From: Acinetobacter sp. XS-4 | GTDB lineage: Bacteria > Pseudomonadota > Gammaproteobacteria > Pseudomonadales > Moraxellaceae | Reading direction: 5' to 3' | Assembly (NCBI RefSeq): GCF_023920705.1 | Contig: NZ_CP094657.1 | Span: forward strand, 1,922,001 to 1,986,000 | DNA: 64,000 nt | In this document: positions 16,267-25,437 of the stretch, in pieces | Layout of the letters: the number at the start of each line of letters is the position of its first letter | Numbering within the stretch: position 1 is the stretch's first letter | Position numbers and translations under genes: made by a program | Notes under the pieces: generated by a model | Databases searched by the model: none | Told to the model about the DNA's origin: nothing | The model's input: the letters and a program-made list of their open reading frames with translations, nothing else

Positions 16267-16390
16267 TTTTTAAAAAATTATGTATTTAATTTTTAACTAT
16301 GAATTAAATACTAGTTTGTACTCTTTAATCCAATTATCTTAATGGTTAATTATTTTATAAAATTAACAATTGAATAATGGAGTTTTAATA

Positions 16391-17401
16391 ATGTTAAAAA
16401 AAAATAAAATATTGATCGCTATGTGTTCAAGTCTATTGCTAGTGGCTTGCAATGATTCAGATGAAAATATTGAAGAACCTAAACCAAAAGTTTTTGAACA
16501 ATGGTCAAGTTTTAATTTTGCTGAAAAAAGTATAGGTACTGGAGTAGAAGAAGCTCCTTTTAAGTACGTAATTGCAACAATAAGGTCCACTTTAACAATT
16601 GATGGTAATGATTTATTTGAAAAAAAAGATTTTTTTAACTTAAATGAAAAAGAACAAAGATTGACACCTAGCTATGCCACTTATACAGGTTTTTATGGCA
16701 GCAATGAAAAACATCAAGAGTATGGCGATCGTTTAGGAAAAATTAATACATCCACTATTAATCAATGGACTTTTTCTCCAACACTCTTAAATGGAACAGG
16801 TGAATTTAATCGAATAACTAAGTACAAGGTCTTAGATATAGCAGGCCAAAATATTCTTGATACTGTTGATCCTAATCTATCAATTAGATTTAATGGAGTC
16901 CCACTATTTGATGATGTATATGGTCTTGCTGCATTAAAATTATATAAAAAATTATATAGTAGTAATTTTCCTGTAGGATCAAAATGTATTCAGCTCATAT
17001 CAGTTGAGCAAAATAGTGATGTGTTAACTTTAGAAAGGTACCCAGAACCAAATGTTGATCCGTTTGATCAAAATGCAATTAAAGAATGGTGGGAAAATAG
17101 AAAATTAGAGGGAGAAAAGGTTTCTATATATAAGGATACAGAAGCATTTATTCTAGATTACAACAACTCGGGAGCTGCTAAAGTTGGTGATATATATTAT
17201 TGGGCTAAACCGAGTTTGAACGGAGAATTTTATTCATTTGCACAAATTGTAGCAAAGAATAAAGAAAATTTTGTGTACGATGAAGAAGTGAATCAATCAG
17301 AAATAAAATATTCTGAAATCTATGATAATTTATCAAAAAAATCATGTCATTATTTTAATCCTGAAGCTACGATGTTTATTAATAAGTTGGCTGATTTATA
17401 A
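16391..17401 (+). CDS. lipoprotein, 336 aa, unknown function
   Basis: MLKKNKILIAMCSSLLLVAC is a lipoprotein signal peptide with Cys at residue 20, followed by an acidic linker (NDSDENIEEPKPKV). ATG at 16391 is used because GGAG lies about nine bases upstream and it places the basic N-region at the start; a TTG at 16370 is less likely. The mature part is mixed alpha/beta, with FYSFAQIVAKNKENFVYDEE and two Cys (KCIQLI, KSCHYF). No recognised family. It is strongly AT-rich and probably a cargo gene of the prophage region. Confidence 0.65.
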   Translation: MLKKNKILIAMCSSLLLVACNDSDENIEEPKPKVFEQWSSFNFAEKSIGTGVEEAPFKYVIATIRSTLTIDGNDLFEKKDFFNLNEKEQRLTPSYATYTGFYGSNEKHQEYGDRLGKINTSTINQWTFSPTLLNGTGEFNRITKYKVLDIAGQNILDTVDPNLSIRFNGVPLFDDVYGLAALKLYKKLYSSNFPVGSKCIQLISVEQNSDVLTLERYPEPNVDPFDQNAIKEWWENRKLEGEKVSIYKDTEAFILDYNNSGAAKVGDIYYWAKPSLNGEFYSFAQIVAKNKENFVYDEEVNQSEIKYSEIYDNLSKKSCHYFNPEATMFINKLADL

Positions 17402-17446
17402 GATATTGACTCCTTATTATCGACGCTTTAATTTTTTCTTGATTAG

Positions 17447-17472
17447 AATCCCCGTTATATGGGGATTTTTTT
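17447..17472 (+). terminator. intrinsic terminator
   Basis: AATCCCC and GGGGATT form a 7-bp stem with loop GTTATAT and are followed by seven T residues. It isolates the cargo genes upstream from the phage packaging genes that begin at 17484. Confidence 0.85.
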
Positions 17473-17483
17473 ATGGGTGAAAT

Positions 17484-18131
17484 ATGAAAAATGAAGTCGG
17501 CTTTCATGTTCCTGTTCGTCCAATGCCTCCAGAATGGCTTTTTGAAATGGGTACGCCAAACTTTGCGCCAGCTCCAGAAATGTGGGAATGGATAGGGAAG
17601 GTATTTCTAGACCCTAAATCAAAACTATCTAATCCTGATCATATGCATTTAAGGTCTTTTAGATATCCCGATATTGCAGTGATGTGGGCTAGGTCTGGTT
17701 TTAAAAAGCAAGGCCGTCAAGTCATTGGTACTTCTGAAAAAGTAATGATCAATGCTGGCGGCTGGAAGAAAGAACGACAAGAAGAACAATACATCCAGTG
17801 GTTCAATTATTTACCTGAATACTTAATTACTTTTGATGCTTCCTATTCTCGGATTGCTAGTGATGTGAACTTTTGCGCTTTGGTTGAGCATGAGCTTTAT
17901 CACATAGCGCATAAGAAAGACGAGTGGGGAACGCCAGCATATAACAGGGAAACAGGCATGCCTAAATTAGCTATACAAGGGCATGATGTTGAAGAATTCA
18001 TTGGTGTAGTTCGTCGATATGGAGCAAGTGAGGATGTTAAAAGAATGGTTGAGGCAGCAAATACAAGACCTGAGATGTCGCGAGCAGATGTTCACTATGC
18101 TTGTGGCACTTGTTACTTGAAGGTGGTTTAA
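17484..18131 (+). CDS. putative phage metallopeptidase
   Basis: A 215-residue protein with a zinc-peptidase motif EHELYHIAHKKDEWG (HExxH) at about residues 135-150, preceded by NFCALV. This corresponds to the putative phage metallopeptidase domain commonly found next to small terminase genes in Acinetobacter prophages. The N-terminal half (GFHVPVRPMPPEWLFEMGTP) is also typical of those proteins. Its true role is unknown. It stands directly upstream of the small terminase gene and after a terminator, so it starts the packaging operon. Confidence 0.8.
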   Translation: MKNEVGFHVPVRPMPPEWLFEMGTPNFAPAPEMWEWIGKVFLDPKSKLSNPDHMHLRSFRYPDIAVMWARSGFKKQGRQVIGTSEKVMINAGGWKKERQEEQYIQWFNYLPEYLITFDASYSRIASDVNFCALVEHELYHIAHKKDEWGTPAYNRETGMPKLAIQGHDVEEFIGVVRRYGASEDVKRMVEAANTRPEMSRADVHYACGTCYLKVV

Positions 18132-18177
18132 ATTTTTTTGCCATTCTTCTTAGATGTACTTAGATGGAATGGTTGAA

Positions 18178-18729
18178 ATGGCACGTATTAATAAGAAGGT
18201 GAAATTATTCATCGTTAGAATGCTTGCCGAATTTGAAACACCCACTGAGGCAGCTAAAACGGTTAAAGAAATATTTAATGTAGATGTAACCCCTCAACAA
18301 TGTGAAGCATACGATCCAACAAAGAAGATTGGAAAAGACTTAAGTCAGGAGTTTAGAGAGCTATTTTTTGAGATTCGTCGTAAAGCCAATGAAGAGCTTG
18401 AAGCCATACCACTTGCCAATAAAAGATATAGATTGCAACTCTTGCAGGGTCTAGTTGAAAAATATCCTGACAATCCAGTATTGATGCCTAAATGGATTGA
18501 ACAAGCTGCAAAGGAAATGGGTGGACTATATACCAACCGTCAAGTGATAACAGGGGGAAGTAGTAGTGAAGAAGGACAATCAAAAGCTGAGGTGGAGCTT
18601 GAGATTAAAAAGCTTGAGCTTCAGAAGTTACAGCGTGAAGTGAATCCACCAGAGTATCGCCCACCTGAAGAGGATTACAAACTTGTTTTGAATCCAGATG
18701 AGGAGATACCTAATGAGCCAATTCTTTAA
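18178..18729 (+). CDS. terminase small subunit (DUF2280)
   Basis: A 183-residue protein. The N-terminal part, MARINKKVKLFIVRMLAEFE, TPTEAAKTVKEIFNV and VTPQQCEAYDPTK, is the DUF2280 helix-turn-helix region of phage small terminases. The C-terminal part is charged and Pro-rich (REVNPPEYRPPEEDYKL). ATG at 18178 is preferred over ATG 18154 because the family begins MARIN. It would recognise packaging sites on phage DNA. Its end overlaps the start of the large terminase gene by 17 bases. Confidence 0.85.
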   Translation: MARINKKVKLFIVRMLAEFETPTEAAKTVKEIFNVDVTPQQCEAYDPTKKIGKDLSQEFRELFFEIRRKANEELEAIPLANKRYRLQLLQGLVEKYPDNPVLMPKWIEQAAKEMGGLYTNRQVITGGSSSEEGQSKAEVELEIKKLELQKLQREVNPPEYRPPEEDYKLVLNPDEEIPNEPIL

Positions 18730-19258
18730 TCCTCCTGAAGGTTCAGTTCAGTTAACGCCAAAGCAGGCAAATATTTATTTGTGGGGCTGGCAAGTAGAAG
18801 CCCGATTTCGTGATGCTGTTTGTGGCCGACGATTTGGTAAGACTTTTCTAGCTAAAGCGGAAATGCGAAGAGCCGCAAGATTAGCAGCAAAGTGGAATGT
18901 TTCTGTCGAGGATGAGATTTGGTATGCAGCGCCAACCTTTAAGCAAGCTAAACGGGTTTTCTGGAAGCGATTAAAACAAGCAATCCCAGCATCATGGCGA
19001 GCTGGTAAGCCAAATGAAACCGAATGCTCAATTACATTAAGAAGTGGCCATGTTATCCGCGTTGTAGGTTTAGACAATTATGATGACCTTCGTGGATCTG
19101 GATTATTTTTTCTTATTATTGATGAATGGGCAGATTGTAAGTGGGCTGCGTGGGAAGAAGTACTCCGTCCAATGCTTTCAACTTGTAAATACATAGTCAA
19201 CGGCGTACAGCGAGTCGGTGGTCATGTTTTAAGGATTGGTACTCCTATAGCTTTTTAG
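18713..19258 (+). pseudogene. terminase large subunit, truncated after ATPase motifs
   Basis: The ORF encodes 181 residues of what should be a protein over 400 long. Present: an adenine/Walker A region (VCGRRFGKTFLAKAEMRRAA), a middle segment and a Walker B box (GLFFLIIDEWAD). The frame ends with VLRIGTPIAF and a stop exactly where families continue with the coupling motif and RuvC-like nuclease domain, so nuclease function is lost. ATG at 18713 follows GAGGAG. Portal, head and most tail genes that should follow are absent, so packaging from this prophage is impossible without a helper. Confidence 0.85.
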
Positions 19259-19295
19259 ATTTTTCTAGTTTGAAGTTTAAATTTCAGGCATAAAA

Positions 19296-19317
19296 AAACC
19301 ACCTCGAGAGGTGGTTT
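19296..19317 (+). terminator. symmetrical terminator after terminase fragment
   Basis: AAACCACCTC pairs directly with GAGGTGGTTT, with A-run before and T-run after. The gap that follows, to 19565, shows no gene and no other clear structure. Confidence 0.75.
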
Positions 19318-19565
19318 AGAATTTCTTAATAGTTGGTGCATATTTGTTATAAAAACAAGATGTTTGCACAACTATTCATTGTGGTGAAAATTAGCCCAAA
19401 ACTGCTTCTGCTGTCAAGACTTTAAACTATGACTTAATCAAGTTACATTCCAGCAATATCGAATAACCTATCCCGCATTTATACAAGTCATGAGTTTTAG
19501 CTAATTTCAATATAGGCATGTGGACGTCTCGACCGACTAAGTGCCTTAAATTATCTAATTTAAAA

Positions 19566-20159
19566 TCATTTTTTTTGACTATTTTCTTTCAAGAAACGAT
19601 CTAAAACATAGCTAAAATCAGAAATATCGAATTGTGCTGTTTTAATTCCATTATTGATTAAAGATATATCTACTTTTAACTGCTTACTTTTCTTAAGCAA
19701 CTTAATAATTTCTTCCTTATCTTGAGCACTTCTAATTTGAAAAGAATGTCCATCAAAATCATCTAATACAAACATTTTAACTTTTACAGGTTTTTCTTCA
19801 TCAAATTTGAATATGACGTCACAATCAGTTTCAGGACAAATAGCTAGTCCTCTAGTTACGGTTAACAAAATACTATTATCATTAGATTCCTGCTTATAAA
19901 GGAATATTAAACGTGAATCTTTAGAATATGGTTCAGCTGTGGTATTTAAAAGCTCACTTGCAGTTGCCAAGTTATAAGTAACTTTTCCACTTTGCTCCTC
20001 AATATATTTTGAAGGAATCCAGTTACTGCCTGGTGCTGGTACAAATTCAGCTTCCTTTTCATATAAATCGTTTTGCTTTAACCATTTAGAATCATCGCAA
20101 CCAGAAATAAGATTTATAAAAGATAGAATGAGTAGTGATTTTAGAAAGATCTTTGTCAT
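19566..20159 (-). CDS. lipoprotein, 197 aa, unknown function
   Basis: MTKIFLKSLLILSFINLISGC is a lipoprotein signal peptide with Cys at residue 21. The mature part contains FVPAPGSNWIPSKYIEEQSG, two Cys in AICPETDCDVIF, and an alternating hydrophobic pattern suggesting a beta-sandwich. No family recognised. It is AT-rich, on the opposite strand to the phage late genes, and followed by no phage partner, so it is probably a lysogenic-conversion (cargo) gene. Confidence 0.6.
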   Translation of the reverse strand: MTKIFLKSLLILSFINLISGCDDSKWLKQNDLYEKEAEFVPAPGSNWIPSKYIEEQSGKVTYNLATASELLNTTAEPYSKDSRLIFLYKQESNDNSILLTVTRGLAICPETDCDVIFKFDEEKPVKVKMFVLDDFDGHSFQIRSAQDKEEIIKLLKKSKQLKVDISLINNGIKTAQFDISDFSYVLDRFLKENSQKK

Positions 20160-20258
20160 TCAATTTAAACTCTATGATTTATTCTATAAGTGATAAGTTA
20201 TATTAACATTATGATATATAAAATTTTAATAAACTTAATCACTTTTTAAGAGCAATGA

Positions 20259-20564
20259 TTACAGTTCAAGCTTTTTAAAAGTATTCTCATCCAACTTTTT
20301 TAACTCATCCAAAGTATATAAACGCCCTTCCGGATCAAAGAACTTATCAAAATCAAATTTCCCTTCTTTATAGAGTTTATAACGCTTTGGACCGAGCCAT
20401 TCTTTTTGGAAGAAATCATCTGTCTTCTTGAAGAACTCTCTAAATGTGGTGTTGGCATCAAGTTGCCCAATCAACTGATCACGTTCATCCTTAGGGATGT
20501 CTTTCACTGGCCGCTCAACGAATACGCCAAGTTCTTTCTCAATCGTAAAGTCGATATCTATCAA
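20259..20564 (-). pseudogene. phage head morphogenesis (MuF/SPP1 gp7-like) C-terminal fragment
   Basis: A 101-residue frame that looks like the end of a phage minor head protein: ELGVFVERPVKDIPKDERDQ, then EWLGPKRYKLYKEGKFDFDK and DPEGRLYTLDELKKLDE, the last being the usual C-terminal signature. The N-terminal two thirds of such proteins are missing. It is on the minus strand, whereas terminase and tail-tip genes are on the plus strand. It therefore belongs to the inverted segment that also contains the NlpC/P60 and DUF1833 genes. Confidence 0.5.
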
Positions 20565-20597
20565 CTGGAGTGTATTGAGTTATCACACCCATCTTTT

Positions 20598-20948
20598 CTA
20601 AACACTTATCGTGTCGTTCGTAATGACGATAGAGGTGTCTAAATAAGTGACTCCACTCTCCATGAGGTGTAAAACCTTCTGCCCACGAAAAAGCCCCACA
20701 TGCGGGGGCTTGTTTCTTTGTCTTGGATGGAAGGCGACTATGCAGCCTTCCTTGGGCATGGGCAGCGGATTTAAGAGTTTTAATCGTGAGACTTTAAATT
20801 CGATATGGCCTTTAGGTTGCATGAATAAATCCAAAGCTTCACTCCGGTCTACTCCATATAGATCTAGAGCTGCTTCATGTGCAAAGTGAACACAGTTGTA
20901 GTGCTCTTCGTCGTATTGCTTATCAAGCAAATGATCATGACTTTTCAT
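20598..20948 (-). CDS. NlpC/P60-type phage tail assembly protein
   Basis: A 116-residue protein with the NlpC/P60 catalytic arrangement in short phage form: a Cys in HYNCVHFAHEAALDLYG and a His in PPHVGLFRGQKVLHLM. Such proteins normally lie just upstream of the J-like tail tip gene and help in tail tip assembly or entry. Here the gene is intact or nearly so, but reads away from the J gene. It overlaps the DUF1833 fragment by four bases (ATGA), preserving the original gene order within an inverted block. Confidence 0.7.
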   Translation of the reverse strand: MKSHDHLLDKQYDEEHYNCVHFAHEAALDLYGVDRSEALDLFMQPKGHIEFKVSRLKLLNPLPMPKEGCIVAFHPRQRNKPPHVGLFRGQKVLHLMESGVTYLDTSIVITNDTISV

Positions 20949-21358
20949 ACAGCCCCCTTCAGCCCACTAAACCGATCCAGTGAGAAAATGTCACCAGTTT
21001 TGGAAGTATTTAAACGAGGGGATTCAGCTTTAAATGTCACGGCTTTATTGTTCATTGAAACACCAGCAAGTTGAAGGCCAAGCAAATAATGGATTGGTGT
21101 ATTAAGGTTGTCTGAACTATAGAGCCGATAATTCACAGTAGGTTTCACATCTGCAAATTGGCCTTCCAACACTCGCTCAAATTCATCCGGCAATATATCG
21201 CCAAGACCAGAAACTGAGACAGTTAAAGTCTGGTCCAGATCACCTAACATTCCGGATCTTTGAATCGTTAATGGTAAATATTCATAGTAGAACTGGCCTG
21301 ACCCTTCTTTGTGCTGTACATAGCTGAAGACGTCATTAAAGCAATGGGGTTTAGTCGG
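20945..21358 (-). pseudogene. DUF1833 phage tail protein, 5' end lost at inversion junction
   Basis: The frame ends GDIFSLDRFSGLKGAV, the DUF1833 C-terminal signature. Upstream it contains GLGDILPDEFERVLEGQF and YEYLPLTIQRSGMLGDLDQT. Similarity can be read back to about 21358 without a start codon, where it runs into the leader of the J gene on the other strand, so the first part of the gene is missing. DUF1833 proteins belong to the tail tip module and precede the NlpC/P60 gene, as they do here on the minus strand. Confidence 0.6.
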
Positions 21359-21368
21359 GTTAGTTATT

Positions 21369-24300
21369 ATGATTAAGATTATTTATAAACAAGATCCATT
21401 ATCTGAAGAGAAGACAATTGAACATGCCGAAACTATCGGGCAATGGCTTACTTCAAAATATGAATATCTGCCTGAACATGTCCGTATTTTTCATACGTCA
21501 AGCAATATGGATCATGCGGAAATCTCTTTTGCTAATGAAGTTACACCGAAGAATGCTCACGACTTAAAGCAGCTCGATTTCTTGCCGGGTACTTTCATTG
21601 TGATTGAAAACCCGAAAGGTATGCCTGCGCTTATTGCTGCTATCGTTTCTATTGTTTTAAGTGTGGCGATTGCATTTTTAATGCCCGCGCCGTCAATTGC
21701 CCAAACCACCCAGAATAACAACCAATCCTCATCTGCAAATAATGAGCTTTCAAATCGCGAAAACAAAATGCGAGTGAATGGCCGTATTGCTGATATTTAT
21801 GGTGCTGCTTGGGATACATCTGATCTAATTGCTGTGCCTTACAAGGTTTATGAAAATAATGTTGAAGTTGAGCATGTCGTAGGCTGTATTGGCCGTGGCC
21901 AATATCACATTAAAGGTGCTTACGATGGTGAAACCAATATTGTCGATATTGCAGGGGCATCGGTCGAAGTCTTTCGTCCTGGTGTTGATATTGTTTCAGG
22001 CCAACCTTATTTTTCGCTCGGTAGCGAAATTACTACGCCGCCTTTAACTGTTCAGCACCAAAACTCGGTTAATGGCCAGATATTGAGACCAGCCGATACT
22101 CAAAGTCTGGAAGGCACCAATTATCTTCATTTTGCTTACCCCAATGAAATCTTACGAGCAGCTGCTAACAATACCGATTTAACGACTAAATTTGTCAGTA
22201 ATGACCGTGTAGAAATTACTAATGCTTCTTTTACTTATAACGGGCAAACATACGATTTAAACGGCACTTACAGCGTCTTATCTGTTGCTGATGACCGAAT
22301 GGCCTTATCAAATCCGGCAGCAGTAAACCCGAATTGGCTAAAGCTCAAAGAACTCACAAACCAGCAAACTGGTGCTTTATCTCCAAAGCTCTCATCCATT
22401 GGTGAAAAATGGATTGGTCCATTTATCCTGGACAATATTGAACGTAGTCGCGTCATTTTCAACTTTGTGGCCAACAATGGACTTTATACAGTTTCTTCAG
22501 GGGGTAATCAGGCGGCAGTCAATATCACGATTGAAGTTGAAGTAACTCCAGTTAATGAGTCTGGCGCAGCGATTGGCAACCCGATGTTAAAGCAGATCAT
22601 TCTCAAGGGTTCAGCTAAGTCACGCCAAACAGTTGGTGTAACACTGGATATGGTCACATTTCAGGGGCGTTGTAGTGTACGTGCTCGACGATTAACTCCG
22701 ACTCCAGCAGTTACAACTGTAGTTGATGAAGTGAAGTGGCAAGCGTTATACGGTGCATTTCCGCTGCAAAGCACGATGTATGAACATGAAACGGTTTTCC
22801 GTGCACGTACATATGCAACGACAGGAGCTTTATCTGTTAAGTCGCGCAAGATCAATTTCGATCTTCAGCGGATATTGCCTACATATAAAAATGGAGCAAT
22901 AACGACTGAGCTATTTCCAACATCTAGTTTTGCAGATGCGCTAGTTTCAATGGCGCTCGATGACAAGATTGGCCGTCGTACGATCGACGAGATTGATATT
23001 GAAAATATCTACCGTACTTATAACGATATTGTCGATTACTTCGGTACACCTTTAGCGGCTGAGTTCTGTGCCACCATTGATGATACTAATCTTTCTTTTG
23101 AGGAGCTGGTCACCAACCTTTGTGATGCTGTGTTTTGTACTGCTTATCGTCAAAACAACAAGCTCAAGATCTACTTTGAACGGCCAACAGATAACTCAGT
23201 TTTGCTATTTAACTTCAGGAATATCATTCCTGATAGTTATAAGCATGATCTCACGCTTGGCATGATGGATGACTATGATGGATTGATATATGAATATACG
23301 GATCCTGCCGACGACACCCGCATAAATATCTATCTACCGGATAAAGGAGCCAAGAACCCCAAAGAAGTTAAATCGGTAGGTGTGCGTAATAAATGGCAAG
23401 CTCGTTTTAATGCGTACCGGCTCTGGAATAAACTCCGCTTCCAGCGTAAATCAATTACTTTTGATGGTGCACCTGAATCGGAATTATTGGTATTACGTGA
23501 CCGTATTGCTGTAGCTGATTATCGAAATGGCATCCATCAAAGCGGTGATGTGGTGAAACAAGAGGGCTTAATTCTTACTCTTAGCCATGAAGTTGATTTC
23601 ATCGCTGGTAAGAGCTACGTAATTTATTTGCAAATGGGAGATGGTAGCGTTGATCTAATTCCGATTACCGCTGGATCTGCTAAGAATAAGGTGGTCTTAG
23701 GCCGTTTGCCAAACGATGCACTCAAACTAAGTTCAGATGATTTTGTTAATACGATCTATACGGTTGTTAATGACGATACAAAAGACTCATTGCCTTATCT
23801 GGTAGCAAAGAAGGATCCGGTTGATAAGTTCTCAAATACCATTACAGCAGTGAATTACGATGTGCGGTATTACCTCAACGATAAAGATTTCATTGATGTA
23901 CCAGTTGATGATTCACCGATTTACATTCGATACGACCAGCTAGATATTAATTTGGCTCGCTTATATCAGATGCAACGAGGTGACCTACCAACAACCGGAG
24001 AAATTAGCTTTATTGTTGAAGCTGGTGCTTTGGTTTCGAGTTCTAGTTCACTTCGGCCAGAAACACGAATGGTTTATAAGTTCGACCATAATTCTAGTCC
24101 AGCAAAAAAGGAGTTTATTATTCCAGCGGCTCCTGAATTTCCAGCCATTGATACAGGGGAATTTCCTCCTGGTCTTACTGTAAATCTTACGATTAAAGGT
24201 TCTGTGGTTGGGCGCGGCGGTGATGGCGGTTTGCCTCATCTTGCTTTTGGTGCCTGGTCAAGTGATCCCGATTATAACTTTGCCAAAACACGTCGTGATG

Positions 24301-24812
24301 GATTCCAAGGTGCACCAGGTTTAATGAACCGGCATAGCAAGTTAAATCTGATTATTGACGGAGGCACTTTAGCTAGAGGTGGCTCTGGAGGCGGGGCTAC
24401 ACCAAGTGGTATCTACCCAGAACTTGGCTATGGAGTACAGGGTGTTCCAGGTGGAGCTGGTGCACCGTTTGGAAGAGTTATGACAGGGCAGCCGATCTAC
24501 AATGATACTCAGGATTGGCGCTGGTATTTGAATGGTGGCTATTTGTTGGTTGTAAAAGTTACTGATGCTGAAGCTGAAATACCGGGTAAAGGATATCGAA
24601 CTCCAAATAGTGACGGTTATGTATCACCTTTATCTGGTGATGGAGGAAGCTGGGGGCAACGTGGTAGCAAGTCGACAAATAGTGGAACTTCGAACTGGAA
24701 TTACCACGGTACAACCGAAGGCCAACCAGGAGCGGGTGGAACTGCAATTGTTGGAGTAGCGCCACTCACAACTAAATTAATAAACGGAGGGAAAATTTTA
24801 CAAACCCTTTAA
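21369..24812 (+). CDS. J-like phage tail tip / host specificity protein
   Basis: A 1147-residue protein of full J-type length. The N-terminal region has a hydrophobic segment (LIAAIVSIVLSVAIAFLMP, about residues 88-106), then RENKMRVNGRIADIYGAAW, typical of J proteins after the membrane-like part. The middle carries fibronectin-like and tail-hub domains. The C-terminal 200 residues are glycine-rich with internal repeats (GSVVGRGGDGGLPHLAFG, GGTLARGGSGGGATPSG, GVQGVPGGAGAPFGRV), as in receptor-binding tips. It would contact the host receptor. It is apparently intact though its upstream partners are inverted. The start follows only a weak ribosome site (GGGTTAG). Confidence 0.85.
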   Translation: MIKIIYKQDPLSEEKTIEHAETIGQWLTSKYEYLPEHVRIFHTSSNMDHAEISFANEVTPKNAHDLKQLDFLPGTFIVIENPKGMPALIAAIVSIVLSVAIAFLMPAPSIAQTTQNNNQSSSANNELSNRENKMRVNGRIADIYGAAWDTSDLIAVPYKVYENNVEVEHVVGCIGRGQYHIKGAYDGETNIVDIAGASVEVFRPGVDIVSGQPYFSLGSEITTPPLTVQHQNSVNGQILRPADTQSLEGTNYLHFAYPNEILRAAANNTDLTTKFVSNDRVEITNASFTYNGQTYDLNGTYSVLSVADDRMALSNPAAVNPNWLKLKELTNQQTGALSPKLSSIGEKWIGPFILDNIERSRVIFNFVANNGLYTVSSGGNQAAVNITIEVEVTPVNESGAAIGNPMLKQIILKGSAKSRQTVGVTLDMVTFQGRCSVRARRLTPTPAVTTVVDEVKWQALYGAFPLQSTMYEHETVFRARTYATTGALSVKSRKINFDLQRILPTYKNGAITTELFPTSSFADALVSMALDDKIGRRTIDEIDIENIYRTYNDIVDYFGTPLAAEFCATIDDTNLSFEELVTNLCDAVFCTAYRQNNKLKIYFERPTDNSVLLFNFRNIIPDSYKHDLTLGMMDDYDGLIYEYTDPADDTRINIYLPDKGAKNPKEVKSVGVRNKWQARFNAYRLWNKLRFQRKSITFDGAPESELLVLRDRIAVADYRNGIHQSGDVVKQEGLILTLSHEVDFIAGKSYVIYLQMGDGSVDLIPITAGSAKNKVVLGRLPNDALKLSSDDFVNTIYTVVNDDTKDSLPYLVAKKDPVDKFSNTITAVNYDVRYYLNDKDFIDVPVDDSPIYIRYDQLDINLARLYQMQRGDLPTTGEISFIVEAGALVSSSSSLRPETRMVYKFDHNSSPAKKEFIIPAAPEFPAIDTGEFPPGLTVNLTIKGSVVGRGGDGGLPHLAFGAWSSDPDYNFAKTRRDGFQGAPGLMNRHSKLNLIIDGGTLARGGSGGGATPSGIYPELGYGVQGVPGGAGAPFGRVMTGQPIYNDTQDWRWYLNGGYLLVVKVTDAEAEIPGKGYRTPNSDGYVSPLSGDGGSWGQRGSKSTNSGTSNWNYHGTTEGQPGAGGTAIVGVAPLTTKLINGGKILQTL

Positions 24813-24830
24813 TACTTTGAAACAACTTAG

Positions 24831-24856
24831 AGCACCCATTTCGGGTGCTTTTTTAT
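24831..24856 (+). terminator. terminator after J-like gene
   Basis: AGCACCC and GGGTGCT with loop ATTTC form a stem followed by TTTTT. A second small hairpin with T-run, ACCGCTTTCTAGCGGTTTTT, follows at 24892-24912, just before the holin-like gene. Confidence 0.85.
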
Positions 24857-24929
24857 GATTGGCCCAATGATGGATTGGACAACGAACAACTACCGCTTTC
24901 TAGCGGTTTTTCTATTTCTGGAGAAATAA

Positions 24930-25319
24930 ATGGAACCAGTTTCCACTAGTGGTGTAACAGCAATTTTAAAATTTTATGGTGCAGCAATTATGGTGACTTT
25001 AGCTGTCGCTTTAGTTGCAGCAGTAGTATTGATGACACGTATGCCGCGTTCACCTCAAGAATGGGCCGTTGGGCTCATTTGCACAGTCGTATCAAGTTTA
25101 GCAGGTGGCTCATTCATTATTGTGAAGTGGGGGCTTCATGAATGGGTTACTGATTTGTGGGGAATGATTGCTTTAGGGGGCTTCTTCTTCATATGCGGTA
25201 TTCCTGGTTGGGCTCTGGTTCGTTGGATCTTTAACTTTATTGATAAACAAGAAGGCAAGACAATTGTCGAAGTAATTAAAGAAGTTAAAAAAGCCAAAGA
25301 TGATATTCAAAATAGTTAA
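24930..25319 (+). CDS. phage holin-like membrane protein
   Basis: A 129-residue protein with three hydrophobic segments: AAIMVTLAVALVAAVVLM (about residues 18-35), VGLICTVVSSLAGGSFIIV (50-68) and MIALGGFFFICGIPGWALV (80-98). A charged C-terminal tail (VIKEVKKAKDDIQNS) follows. Length, three TM helices and position between tail tip and endolysin genes fit a class I holin. GGAG precedes the ATG at 24930 by about seven bases. It would permeabilise the inner membrane at lysis. A small hairpin (CCGCCTTCGAGCGG) follows at 25320. Confidence 0.7.
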   Translation: MEPVSTSGVTAILKFYGAAIMVTLAVALVAAVVLMTRMPRSPQEWAVGLICTVVSSLAGGSFIIVKWGLHEWVTDLWGMIALGGFFFICGIPGWALVRWIFNFIDKQEGKTIVEVIKEVKKAKDDIQNS

Positions 25320-25437
25320 CCGCCTTCGAGCGGTATTATTAAATAGCTTAATTATATTTCTGTCATCTGTCGGAATTAATCAAATGATTTAAAGACTTGT
25401 TTATACTAAATGTTCAAAATAAAAATAGGATAACGCC

